DNA of 64,000 nt from Liolophura sinensis (lineage: Eukaryota > Mollusca > Polyplacophora > Chitonida > Chitonidae), in contig NC_088302.1 of the NCBI RefSeq assembly GCF_032854445.1, forward strand, positions 54,034,046 to 54,098,045. The letters run 5' to 3'. Positions 38,593-50,080 of the stretch are shown in pieces. Each line of letters opens with the position of its first letter. Position 1 is the first letter of the stretch. The position numbers and the translations under genes are program-made. The notes below the pieces were generated by a model. The model did no database searches. It was not told where the DNA came from and worked only from the letters and a program-made list of their open reading frames with translations.

Positions 38593-38813
38593 TTTATTTA
38601 CTTACTTATTTGATTGGTGTTTTACGCCGGATTCAAGAATATTTCACTTATTATGGTGGGAGGAAACCAGGCACAGCCGGGGGCAAACCAACGACCATCC
38701 AATGAGAGGAAGCCAGCATGAGCTGGACTTGAACCGACAGAGGCCACATTGGTGAGAGGCTCCAGGGTCATTGCGCTGCGCTAGCACGCTAACCAACTGA
38801 GCCTGTTGCAGTT
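38593..38813 (-). repeat. SINE A element with target-site duplication
   Basis: The tail is on the left (TTTATTTACTTACTTATTTG, then GTGTTTTACGCCGGATTCAA). The tRNA head is on the right, where the plus strand reads GGACTTGAACC (B box reversed) and CTAACCAACTGAGCC (A box reversed). Flanks are TGCTGCAGTTGA (38581-38592) and TGTTGCAGTTGA (38814-38825), an 11/12 match taken as the target-site duplication. The body lacks part of the central region. Confidence 0.9.
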
Positions 38814-38860
38814 GAGATTGAAAGAAGTCAGCAAAATGGAGCATGTTAAGGGCATTTTAT

Positions 38861-38946
38861 GCCGAAGACACCAAAAAATGACGACTCACCCAGTCCAAAT
38901 ACACGGACACCTGACAAACATATGTATTGTGCTGCCGAAGACAACA
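38861..38946. repeat. Outlying diverged copies of the 78-bp repeat
   Basis: ATGCCGAAGACACC, CTCACCCAGTCCAAATACAC and GGACACCTGACAAACATAT match the 38.0-38.3 kb unit. A second partial unit starts at TGCTGCCGAAGACAACACC. The array was therefore once larger, or it was split. Confidence 0.75.
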
Positions 38947-39574
38947 CCTCGCGTGATTAGTAAGACAGAAACTAGAGTACCATGATAGCAATGTCGTACT
39001 TCTTCTCGGACGTAATATTATGATCGTGTAACTGTGTAACTTTGGGCTGATACTTGAATTGGTAGAGTTATTACATAAATGAGCGATTTTAGTATTAGGC
39101 ACGTTGTACTGCAGCAAGACGAGCATTCTGAAGACACATTTGACAGCAAATGATTATCAAAATGAATATAACCGATTAGTCGGTGTTATCACAGAAATAT
39201 GCCTCTAAACTCCTGTCATGCAGAACACAGTCGTTTAATGCGCCTAAATACAAGCCCTAATCTTAACCGATCTAAATTAGATTTCTCACTTAAGGATACT
39301 ACCAAGTTTGTTGCAATTACTTAGTGCGTGTTTTCAAAATACCAATATATATGCATATGCATAGCGGTAGTTTGAACCACGCCCCTTCCATTAATAAAGC
39401 ATATATTAGCTCATGTGGGAACTGGAAATTAACTACTATTAAATCACTATACACTTAAGCACACAGAGTTTTCGTATCGCCCACAGGCGGTAGAAAAGCA
39501 CCGGCATTTTAATATGAGCATTTCTCAAGAAGAACGGGTCACCAGCCATGTATTAATGTACAAGTATGTTTGTC

Positions 39575-40672
39575 AGGTATCTGACTACAGGTGTTCTGGT
39601 TTACACCACACTTTACCCGGTTTTTGCCTATCTGACGATAAGTATTGTAGATTTCTACACTTTGCCTCGTTTTCCTCTTTATCTTACTATAGGTGTTTTG
39701 GTTTTCTCCGCTTTTTGTCCGGTTTTCGTCTGCATTTGACAATAGGTGTTTCTCTGCACTTTGCCCGATCTTGTCTTTCATGTGACTATATGTGTTCAGG
39801 TCTTCTCCAGCCAATTGTCCGGTTTTGTTCGGTATCAGGCGTTCTTATTTATCCGCACTTTGCCCGGTTTTATCAGGTATGTCACCATAGGCGCTCTAGT
39901 TTTATCCACATTTTTCTTGGTGTTGTCAAGTATCTGACTATAAGCGTCTTGTTTTCTGCGCACTTTGTCTGGCCTGGCTCAGTATCTGAATATAAGTGTT
40001 TAGTTTTTTCCGGTATTTGACATAAGTGTTCCTGTTTTCTCCGCTCCTTGTCTGCTTTTGCCCGATCTCTGACGATAGGTGTTCTGGTTTTCTCTGTAAT
40101 TCCCAAGTTTTGTCCGGTATCTGACTATATAGGTGTTCCAGTTTTCTGAGCCCTTTGCCTGGTTTTGTCTGGTATCTGACTATATAGGTGTTCCGGTTTT
40201 CTGCACACTTTGTCTGGTTTTGTCCGGTATTTGACAGTAGGTATTCTGGTTTTCTCCACACTTTGCTCTGGTTGTCTGGTATCTGAGTATTAGCACAATC
40301 TGATTATATAGGTGTTCCGATTTTCTCCATTCATTGCTTGGTTTTGTCCGGTGTCTGACTATAGGTGTTCTGGTTTTCCCCGCACTTTATCAGGTTTTGT
40401 CTGGTATCTGACTATATAGGCGTTCCAGTTTTCTGCACACTTTGTCTGGTTTTGTCCGGTATTTGACAGTAGGTATTCTGGTTTTCTCCACACTTTGCTC
40501 GGATTGTATAGGCACAATCTGATTATATAGGTGTTCCGGTTTTCCCTGCACTTTATCTGTTTCTGTCCGGTATCTGACTAAGTGTATTGGTTTTAGCCGC
40601 ACTTTGCTTGATGTTTTCTTTTCGGTATCTGACTACAGGCATTGTGATTTTGTCCGCACTTTGTATGCTTTT
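39575..40672. repeat. 52-54-bp minisatellite, about 20 diverged copies
   Basis: The unit combines GGTGTTCTGGTTTTCTCC, GCACTTTGTCTGGTTTTGTC and CGGTATCTGACTATA. A higher-order unit of about 232 bp is visible: the segment with CTGCACACTTTGTCTGG, GACAGTAGGTATTCTGG and CTCCACACTTTGCTC occurs at 40201-40267 and again at 40433-40499. The many open frames here follow from the unit length and are not taken as coding. Confidence 0.93.
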
Positions 40673-40682
40673 GCATGATAGA

Positions 40683-40999
40683 CCGCTTCGGCGGCCTAAT
40701 GGTTATATCATATAGAGCGTCCGCCTCGAAATCGGGAGACCCGGGATCAGACCTGGGTTGGGTCATACCAAAGACTTTAATAGTTGATTTCGTTGGTGTG
40801 CAGAACGCTGGGGAAACACACGATCGTCCGGTTGTCATGAGGTTGACTTTAATAATGGTACATGTTGCTGTCTGGCTTGATGCTCAGTACTGAGAGGTTT
40901 GAGCAAAGAAATATGTCTTTTTGTCCCTGTGTCAGTATAATGTGACTAGGTGGGGTGTCATGCCCGAGTCCCGCTTCATACACCTGCCAAGTACATAAT
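40683..40999 (+). repeat. Third-type SINE with a different tRNA-like head
   Basis: The head reads GGCCTAATGGTTATATCATA, GAGCGTCCGCCTCGAAATCG and GGGATCAGACCTGGGTTGGG, with A-box-like and B-box-like parts (the B box is degraded, ATCAGACC in place of TTCGANNC). The body includes CAGTATAATGTGACTAGGTG. The element runs directly into a SINE A copy on the other strand at 41000. Confidence 0.75.
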
Positions 41000-41250
41000 T
41001 TTATTTATTTATTTGATTGGTGTTTTACGCCGTACTCAAGAATATTTCACTTATATGACGGCGGCCAGCATTATGGTGGGTGGAAACCGGGCAGAGCCCG
41101 GGGGAAACCCACGACCATCCGCAGGTTGCTGTCAGACCTTCCCACGTACGACCGGAGAGGAAACCAGCATGGACTGGACTTGAACTCACAGCGACCGCAT
41201 TTGTGAGAGACTCCTGGGTCATTACGTTGCGCTAGCACTCTAACCAACTC
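41000..41250 (-). repeat. SINE A element, nearly complete
   Basis: The tail TTATTTATTTATTTGATTGG is followed by TTTTACGCCGTACTCAAGAA, GACGGCGGCCAGCATTATGG, the CCGGGCAGAGCCCGGG hairpin, CTTGAACTCACAGCG (reversed B box) and GCTAGCACTCTAACCAAC (reversed A box). The last bases of the head are missing. This is one of the best-conserved copies in the window. Confidence 0.95.
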
Positions 41251-41568
41251 TTTTCCATCGATAGTGTGTTCTTTTCAAGCGGTTTATTACTTGTGTACAT
41301 ATTATTTTTTTTTGTAATCGCATGTATTTAGGTCTGACGATAAATATAATAAAGACTGGATGAAAATTCTTGTTTACTTGTACTACATTTGTGATCAGTT
41401 GTGACGAATTTAGGAGATCACCGGGAGATAAAGGGAGGTAACCTTTGCAGTTAAAAATCGGACGCTTTTTTTTTTCTTACATGTATATGTATGCCGCATA
41501 GCGGATTTGCCCCTCGTAACAGAAACAATACAAACACTTGTTTGTGCATTCCATGGCCTGATTTTACT

Positions 41569-41965
41569 TTAGCGTCTAAATAGCCTGCGGAGTGGTGGCC
41601 TGTAGAAGTCTGTACAAAGAGACGGACGACAGTGGGCGGACCTGCAGAACTCGTTCTTACAGGACATATACAGGTTCCCCTTGTTTCTAATACTTTCAGA
41701 CAAAGTCTTCAGACAAACTTCTGTCAAAACAACGCTCGTCATAATCTCGCTCTGACAGATGTTTGACATATCATGAAACATTTCTGAGGCTGAACAAGAA
41801 ACAAGGTGAACTATGTCTTCTTCTGAAGCCGTCCACATCAGTGACGGCCTCGGGCACTTCTTTGGTTCTGTGTATGTACCGTGGAGACCGGGTATGCAGT
41901 GTCGAGATGATACTCGCAACCCGCCCTTCAAAGACGACCAGACGGTGATACTGGTCGTTATGTAA
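41569..41965. other. Segment open on both strands, unresolved (decayed exon or chance)
   Basis: On the minus strand a frame of about 120 codons (41569-41931) ends in a Cys/Arg-rich stretch. On the plus strand an ATG at 41813 gives a 50-codon frame to TAA 41963-41965 with ordinary amino-acid composition (FFGSVYVPWRPGMQCRDDT). Local G+C is higher than in the flanks. I recognise neither frame. It could be a gene fragment, an exon whose partners lie outside the window, or chance. Confidence 0.15.
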
Positions 41966-42499
41966 TTGTTTTATGTGATTACACACATGCTACCACACCT
42001 TCTGGTGAGGCAGACAAGTATTTCCTGAGAGTATATATGTACCCGATTTAAGAAAATTTCTTTCAATATAAACATGTTCCTTTTTGATAAAGGAAACACA
42101 CTTTATTCGTCCCCATCATGTCGTTTTCAGACTGTAAGCACTGGTTAACCCCGTCTACTATCAAAACGAAGCTGTTGTTGTTTATTCCTTTTGAGTTAAA
42201 CAATTATCTGTTACCAAATGATCCAGAAATAATTTCCATCTGAAAGTCTCTACATGCATGTTTGCTTGTATTGAGTCTGTATAAACATAGAAATACGGAT
42301 TTATTAGGGAATATGAAGTGTGGGAAAAGTAGCAATACATTCAACTGGAATCTTTGTAAAGCGTCTGTCATATTCACACACATCAGTGAGAAGAGAACAT
42401 AAAGTTAAATAAGGGCCATGGCGCTACACACGTGTCCACCGTTGTCTATATGTCAAAGTGCTTTGCTTTTTACTGATTATCTCCATGTACTGACTTCCT

Positions 42500-43495
42500 T
42501 CCCAGAGTATCCCAGTTATTCTTTCCCTCAGTATCTCAGTTCTCCTTTCTCTCAGTGTTTCCACTCACTGAGCGGCCCTGTTCTCTTAATTTCTCCATTC
42601 ACTGAGTATCTCTGTGCACTGAGTATGACTATTCACTGAGTATCTCCATGCATTGAATATATCCATTCAAATTTACTACATAGCTCTATTCGTTTAGTAT
42701 CTGTGTTTACGGAGTATACGTATGTATAATATCTCCATTTACTGAGTATCTCCATTTACTGAATATTCCCATTCACTAATTATCTCCATTTACTGAGTAT
42801 CTCCATGCAGTGAATATAATACGTACTGAGTATTTCCGTTCACTGAACATCTCCATTTACTGAGTAGTTCCATGCACTAAATATCTCCATTTACTGAGTA
42901 TCACCATGCATTGAGTGTAACACTTACTGAGTATCTCCATGCACTGCGTATCTCCATTCATTTAGTTTCTCCATTCACCCAGTATCACCACGCACTGAGT
43001 ATAACACTGAGTATCTCAGTTTACTGAGTAACTCCATTAACTGAGTATTTCCATTCACTTTCTCCATTCACTCAGTATTTCCTTCCACTCACTCTCACAA
43101 TTCACTCCGTTACTTCATTTACTGTGTATAACATTTACTAAGTATCTCAATTTACTGAGTATCTCTATTCACTTAGTATAACACTTACCGAATATCTCCA
43201 TGCACCGAGTATTTGCATTCATTAGGTTTCTCCATTCACTCGGTGGCTCTATTTACTAAATATCTCCATTCGCTAGTATCTGTATTTACAGAGTGTCCGC
43301 ATATGTGCTATCCCCATTGGCCGAGTATCCCCATCCAATGAGTATCTCTATTGGATGAGTATTTACGGCATTTAGTGAGTCTCAACATTCGATGAGAATT
43401 TCCATTTATCCAGTTCTCTCAACTGAGCATCCCCATTAACTGAGTATTTGCATGTACTAAGTATCTCCATTCACTGAGTATCTCCATAACATCCA
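42500..43495. repeat. About 1 kb of degenerate 18-bp repeats (ACTGAGTATCTCCATTC)
   Basis: TCCATTCACTGAGTATCT recurs dozens of times with substitutions (TTTACTGAG, GCACTGAGTATAACAC) and spacing variants. Homogeneity is low, so this is an old, decaying array. Confidence 0.92.
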
Positions 43496-44227
43496 ACTGT
43501 ATCTGTCTTGACAGATCAAATTCATTTTGGTTGTCACCTATAATGTTTATGTCCCCAAGTTTTTTAACCTACATATATATCCATATTTCCTTGTTAATAT
43601 CCAACAAAGCAATGTTACATTTTAGCTTATTTTAACACTTACTTCCCCTACGCCAGAGCGGATGTAAATATACATAGAAATGACACCTTTTTACGTCCTC
43701 CTTGAAATCATCTCTACATAAAATCAAGAGGATGTCTGATTTTCATGCAGATTTTCACAAAGATAGCTATATATATAGCTAGATCATGTGTTCAACTGCT
43801 TTATCATAAGCAATGATGTATGATACCCACATATCATGGGAGATAACCCATGTGAGTTTCACCCTTCTTCGCAATGTCACTATTTCAGTTCAACATCCGA
43901 AATCTTACTGCATGTGTCCCCTCAACAATTCTCTGAGCTGACGACTAGCTGTTTGTCAATGTGCAGGCTTTGTATTCAAAACCAGCTCCTGCCGATTCAA
44001 CCAAACTATCAGGTATGGCAAACTTTAATATTTTTCTACGGAATATATAACTGTCGGTCGGTCAGTGGGTCAGATCTGACATCGTATCTTTTAACATGGC
44101 CATCTTTTACCTTGTGCAAACGACACGGAATCTTATGTGCGCAATGTCGTAGCCACGTGTAATTTGCTCTTGTTTTATTTTACCCACAAATTTGACCACT
44201 GTGCATGTATTTATCTGATTATTATTT
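43496..44227. other. Non-coding stretch, nothing recognisable
   Basis: A frame of 108 codons from 43836 on the plus strand has no features suggesting a gene. I found no SINE or tandem repeats in this stretch. Confidence 0.45.
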
Positions 44228-44317
44228 AGTTTAGTTTAGCACATCGCTGTTATTTTCCTGAGACTTTGCGAAATACAGTTTACAGTAAACTCTCCTTCCA
44301 ATTCCGAGATCTGTCTT

Positions 44318-44397
44318 TATCCATTTATTTGACTGATGTTTAACGGCCCACTCAAGAGCTATGTGCAATGTGACGTTAAGCCATAATCATTCATTCA
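44318..44397 (-). repeat. SINE tail fragment
   Basis: ATTTATTTGACTGATGTTTA and ACGGCCCACTCAAGAGCTAT resemble the reversed tail shared by the local SINEs. The next bases (ACGTTAAGCCATAATCATTC) end in ATTC repeats and may be the tail of a second element. Confidence 0.5.
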
Positions 44398-44872
44398 TTC
44401 AGTCAAAAATTATATGAAGGATTAATAAATGAACATAATATAAAGGTGACATGTTGAAATGATTTAATAGGTGCCTCGTGTCCTGAAAACCCCATTATAA
44501 ATACTATAACATAGATACTGTGATCTCTGCGTAAAATCTGTTTTAAATGAGTTCACACTTCATGCATCATCAGACGTTTCAGATTTTCAGAATAGTTTAC
44601 TTAAAGTCGAACTTAAAACTTACACGAGCTGTAAAAAGACACGTTGATTTTCATGTAAATATACTGGCTGTTTCTACATGCACCATTAAACCACAAGTTA
44701 TTGGTGTCTAACAGTTAAACCTCTTGTTTACACACGCGGAATATGACAATAGTCGTGCTGGATTTTCCATGTTCTGTTCTGCTGTTATTTTATTTGTTTT
44801 ACTTACTCCATATTTATCAACGCATTGGTCAACCATGACAGTAATCATATTTTACATACCAGGAAGAAAAAG

Positions 44873-45083
44873 TTGTCAATTATTTGACTGGTGTTCAAAG
44901 CCGTTCTCAAGGATTCTTCACTTGTATTAACGGAGGTCAGCTTTGTGAGACCTTACCACTGCGCTGATTTAAAGTGGCAGTCCAACCAAGGGGAGTTGGA
45001 TTTGAACACGCTATCTCCTTGGTCAGGGATTTGACAGCCGCGGCGAGCCAGCGTTTTAACCATATGAGTTATGGAAAGTCCAA
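44873..45083 (-). repeat. Fourth-type SINE, tRNA-headed
   Basis: The left end is a tail-like ATTATTTGACTGGTGTTCAA and GCCGTTCTCAAGGATTCTTC. The right end holds GGATTTGAACACGCTATCTC (reversed B box) and GCGAGCCAGCGTTTTAACCA (reversed A-box region). The head differs from SINE A while the tail is related to it. The copy is diverged. Confidence 0.7.
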
Positions 45084-45204
45084 CCTGGCCCTTATCATAT
45101 AGTGGCTCAAAGTCTACATCAATGGGACTACTTTTCTGTACAATGGGCTTGAATAGAATGTTGTGTCATGACTCAGATAAATCTATTCAGCTATTTTGTG
45201 TAAT

Positions 45205-45205
<1 letters not shown>

Positions 45206-45247
<42 letters not shown>

Positions 45248-45483
45248 TTTTTTTGGTGTTGTACGCCGTACTCAAAAATATTTCACTTATACGACGGCGG
45301 CTAGCATTATGGTCGGAGGAAACCGGGCAGAGCCATCCGCAGGTTGCTGCAAGACCTTCCCACTTACGGCCGGAGAGGAAGCCAGCATGAGCTGGACTTA
45401 ACCTCACAGCGACCGCATTGGTGAGAGACTCCTGGGCCATTACGTTGCGCTAGCACTCTAACCAACTGAGCCACGGAGGCCCT
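45206..45483 (-). repeat. SINE A, full length, with (TTTA)n tail and 14-bp target-site duplication
   Basis: This is the reference copy for the family. On the minus strand it starts GGGCCTCCGTGGCTCAGTTG (A box included), carries a tRNA-like head with a slightly damaged B box, a GC-rich body, GGCGTACAACACC and about 12 AAAT units. The flanks are TATTTTGTGTAATT at 45192-45205 and again at 45484-45497, a perfect 14-bp duplication. That and the long tail indicate a fairly young insertion. Confidence 0.96.
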
Positions 45484-45497
45484 TATTTTGTGTAATT

Positions 45498-46288
45498 AAC
45501 AAACATGTACAAGCCTCCGTGTATATACTTACACCAGAGGGACATTAGCCTAATTCACTGCACACAATCTTATGTATGGACAAATTAACTGATTACGAAT
45601 ATTTCGGGTTAAGCGACAAGAAAAAAGTACAAAAAACGCATTTGGTTTAGTTTAGTGATAGAGTACAACACTGCTATTTTCCCGAGACAATGACTCTCTT
45701 CTCCTCCATGTTAAGACGCAAAATAAAGAGTCCTTTGAGAACAATTTGTATATGTTGTAAAAACTAAATACACAAAAATCTATTAAACATAAAGCGTATA
45801 TTTGTGACACCGTGTTCTGTTAGAAGTAAGTAATTTCCGTGTGTATTTAACAGCGTCGACACTGGACACTGCAATGTTCTGGACAGCGAACAGAATTGCA
45901 ATTCAAGGGAGATAAGTCTAAGCACATTTCGGCTGTTGGTTTTTGCTATCGAATAACCACACTCCTTACAGCGCATGCGTCAGTATGTTCGTTTGCTTTA
46001 CATCACTGCCATAGCAGATTTTATACAGAAATCTTGAACAACGCCGAGGTCACAGGTATGATGGTGACGAGGGAGGAAGTGATGTCAGACAGCGCAAGCG
46101 CTCTGTTTCATCATTATTTCTGATAATACTGTGATGCAAATTCATTGTCTTTATCTGAAACTATTTTATTGACAAATGCTGATTATACTCAAGCTTGTCT
46201 AGTTATGGCAGTGATGTAAAGTGAGTGCTTCAAGGAGTACGTCTGACAACAGTACAGAACATGCATGTGAAGACTGTATGGTTGACGA
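45498..46288. other. Non-coding stretch with a small shared repeat fragment
   Basis: TTTAGTTTAGTGATAGAG and CTATTTTCCCGAGAC at about 45650-45690 resemble TTTAGTTTAGTTTAGCACAT and TTATTTTCCTGAGAC at 44228-44268. They are probably two relics of one dispersed repeat. Nothing else is seen. Confidence 0.45.
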
Positions 46289-46343
46289 TGTATTCAAACA
46301 GATTGACAGTGTATTCAAACAGATTGACAGTGTATTCAAACAG
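46289..46343. repeat. 21-bp tandem repeat, about 2.6 copies
   Basis: The unit is TGTATTCAAACAGATTGACA plus G. Two full copies and one partial copy are present. Confidence 0.95.
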
Positions 46344-47889
46344 AAATATGAACGAGAAACAATGTCTGCATTTGTAGGTTATCCAAGGCGTTATCACTCA
46401 TGTCATTTGTAGATCCAAACAACGGCATTACACCAGAGTTGCTATAGTAAAAGCAGTATGCGACGTAGCAAATATCATTCACAGCAAGTCATGGCAATAG
46501 ATCTGACGACTGTTACAATAGCAAGGTGTAAATTCTGTCAGCTGTGGATCGGAGATACGGCTCGCTCAGCCTGGTCTCAATCTAGACAGAGTGGGAGTGA
46601 TGGCGACGTTTTGTTCTTCGTAATGAATGATGTGAGGGTAGCAGTCTTTATATCTATCGCAATATATCTCCGCGTTAGAGTAGATGAAACAATGATACGC
46701 TACCATTATTTATTTTTACTTTGACCTTCTCGTTCTACTCACACGAACGCCCAACAAGATATCATAAAATCCGAAAATCATCCAACATATTCAAAGAACG
46801 CCTTGTCACATCACTGGCTCAGCAGTCTGAAGGGTTGAACTCAATAGAGAACACAGGCTGTGAACAGGTGACGAAGTGCATATCAAGGTAATGTACTCTA
46901 GGTGTACGACAGACAACTAGTCATGATTTCCATTTATTCCGAGCTCCACCAGCTTTTTTCTTCCCCAAACCTGAAGGTCGTCAAATAACTAGAATACACT
47001 ATGACACATGATTATTGTACTGAATGATTGTAAAATTCAAATCAAGTTAGTAGATAAATAACTTCATTCACTAAATAATGCATCATCAGTCATATAAATC
47101 CGGTCGTCACATATGTCAGCTTTAGTGAAGCCATAAGCATGCAGACACAGTTACATCAGCAGGTATTGTAGAAACGCGTGATAAGCAAGAAATGTAGCAA
47201 AAACACCAAGTACACAGGCAACGACAATTGTCTGACAGATTAAGAAATATCATTCAAACTTAGCTAACATTTAAGATTTCAAAAACCACGTGCAGTAATT
47301 ACTAAAAGTTTCTGCCTAAAATCCTCAAAAGAATATGCAACACTAGACAAATATATATAAATATATGCATATATAAAGTATTCCACAAGAATATTTAGAA
47401 AAGCATGACTTTTGCTTTAACGAATCAAACGCGAGTCATTTCTATACTCATTCTCAGAACATACCTGAGTATATCTGAGAGTTTCTTATTCATTGAAATG
47501 TCGGTTGATCAAAAACAGCATTTTTTTATGAATGAAACAATTTGCTCACCGCCGTTTCCTTCAAGCATTAGCAGTTTATATGTGATATCTTCAAAAGGAG
47601 AAGATGTCAGCTCTGAAAGTTTCTGTCCAAAATGCGTTTAACTAGATCGGACGTATTCCAGACAAAGCTGGATAACGTCACTCAGAGCCTGCCAGACAGG
47701 AGAATCTGTTCTCTTTCGCTTTCGGCGACTGTTATATTAGCATTAGAGTGCTTAATTACAGGTAATTCATGTGGGGTAATCCGTTTAAAGGAGAACCAAT
47801 CTGGATTCGAATAATTCGGCTTCTGTCACCGTTAACAAACTCCATGCAATTCTTTAGAACTGGTCAGTGATAATAAAGAAGCTGTATAA
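46344..47889. other. Non-coding stretch, nothing recognisable
   Basis: Only short open frames without coding character are present. Confidence 0.5.
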
Positions 47890-48119
47890 AAGTCATTTAG
47901 ACACTGTCAGTGAAAAAACACACCATATACAAGTCATTTAGACACTGTCAGTGAAAAAACACACCGTATACAAGTCATTAACACAATGTCAGTGAAGACG
48001 CAAACTAAACAACAGTCATTTCGACACTGTTAGCGAAGAAGCACAATGTATACAAGTAATTAAGACACTGTCAACGAAGACGCAAACTACATACAAATCA
48101 TTTAGACACTGTCAGTGAA
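47890..48119. repeat. 41-42-bp tandem repeat, about 5.6 copies
   Basis: Units share AAGTCATTTAGACACTGTCA, then GTGAAAAAACACACCRTATA or a GACGCAAACTA variant. The first two units are almost identical and later ones have diverged. The array abuts the GAGTGAGTGAGTG end of the SINE that follows. Confidence 0.93.
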
Positions 48120-48487
48120 GAGTGAGTGAGTGAGTGCTTGGGGTTTAACTTCGTGCTCAACAATTTTTCAGTCATATGACGACGAAAGAATCCTTAGGGT
48201 GTATGTAATGTACCCCCTTGTCGCAGGACTGATTTCCACTGCTCTTTTATCTGGTGCTGCTTCACTGAAAAGACTTACCAAAGGCAAGTAAGCCGCCCCG
48301 CCCGAGCCATTATACTGATACAGGTCAACCAGTCGTTGCACTGCCCGCTTCATGTTGAACGCCGAGCGAATGTGGCTTAGACACAACTTCCTCTTTTAAT
48401 GTCTTAGGTATGACCCGACCCAGGTTTGACCCTGGATCTGCCTCACTAGAGGCGGACGGTCTACCAACTAGGTCATCGGGGGCCGAT
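48120..48487 (-). repeat. SINE B (long, tRNA-headed), near full length
   Basis: On the minus strand the head contains GACCTAGTTGGTAGACCGTC (A-box-like) and CAGGGTCAAACCTGGG (a weak B box). A long body follows with CAGTATAATGGCTCGGGCGG, then the 3' end GAAAAATTGTTGAGCACGAA and a CACT repeat. The same family is present on the plus strand at 61959-62300. Confidence 0.9.
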
Positions 48488-50080
48488 CGACTCGCTGGAG
48501 AGATAAATCGCTTGAAACGAACGCATTACAATTACTAATTTCAGTTCACAAGGCTTCTCAGATATATCAAAACATGAACACACTTCACACATAATGAAAA
48601 AGTGGTGTAACTCCAAAAACCGCAAGACATTTTCATTCGTTTTTCTGTTACATTATTCGGTGCATTACATTAAACTAATCAATGCAACGCAAGGGTCCTG
48701 AAAGACATTACTCCGTTATCACTGTCACTGAGACAAACAAAAATTTTTTGGTTGTATTTAAATTGGACAATTTTTTTTATGAAATATACATTTATAAAAT
48801 CATAATTCTCATATGTTTTTCAGCGTAATTCGGCTTTTCTCCTGTACTTATTGTGACACATTTTATGTGCATATTCAGAATGATTTGAAGAGTGTAAAGT
48901 GCTGTAATATGGCTTTGTGACATAACCCTGCCACCTGGATCATTTGCTCTGTATCACACGAACACAGCGCACCAAGCGGATACGCAGTGTGAATTATTAT
49001 CCGGTATCATATCCGACATTATACCAGGTCAGCAAATTAATCACGAACACTGAAATTTTCAGCGTCTGAGCTGCTAGGAAATCAAACAAGCCTACCTGTG
49101 AACGAAAGAGAGACCCTAAATAATGCATTTCCAATCATATCAAATCGGCTAACCGAAGAGGTACGTAGGCTATAAAAACATAAATAAATCTCAAATACGT
49201 GCTATGATTTCCTCTCTTCGTGCAACATATGAGTAAACTCAACAACCGGGCAAGGTACCTGGAAAACTAAATAGTAATGAGCAGTACTAAATTAGGTACA
49301 GGGTTTGATTGAAGCTGATGCTTAGCATAAGAGGGTAGGTCACATGGCAATCAGATTCCCCCTATATATATTTACGATAAGACTAAATGGTATACATCGG
49401 ATAATGAGATAGCAATGTGAATTATGACCTCCAAAGCCTTTTCATGTCAGTTAGTTTGTTCAATTTGTTGGTAGTATTTTTTTTTTTTGGTTATTGTGCA
49501 AGAATCGCCGTCCATTACGCGCTGATTATATGTTGTAACAGTGACCTTAAGGTCCTATCCTAACCTTGATAATCCGATCACCTTTTCAACTCAGCTTGTC
49601 GGGATTAAACTAACCCTGTCTGCCAAGCTTTCAATCGCCTTTAATGATGTAAGCTTTAATCTGTTGTACCACCGGTCCCTGGCCGGTCGGCTCCGGTGAC
49701 CTTACAGCCACGTGAACTGAACAGAGCAGCTCAGCTGTAATATGCATACTGTATTCATACATGTCCATAGGGAGAAATGTCCCCGCTAATACTGCACAAC
49801 CAGATGTAATGAAAGTGTGAAATGCACACAATTAATAACAATAGTTAACAGCTGTGAGGTCTGTACTGTTGGTGCCACCGCACGGCAGACAGGCTGTTGG
49901 TCGTTTGTACAGATCAACCCACACACCACAAGTCCGAACATAGGACATATAGGAGAAATAAGCTGAACCCCGCCACAAAGCAAACTTACAGCGAAAGAGA
50001 CGGATCCGGAAAAGTTTAAACTGCTGATGTAATTATGCACAGGTTGCCGAAGTAAGTAGTTCAAGTGGAAGTACTAATAG
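48488..50080. other. Non-coding stretch, nothing recognisable
   Basis: No tandem arrays, SINE pieces or plausible exons were seen, apart from a T-run near 49479. Confidence 0.5.

Noticed and set aside
39514-40020. 168-codon plus-strand frame
   Set aside because: It lies in the 54-bp minisatellite and the repeated Cys/Phe/Leu pattern comes from the unit. The array has indels elsewhere that break the frame.
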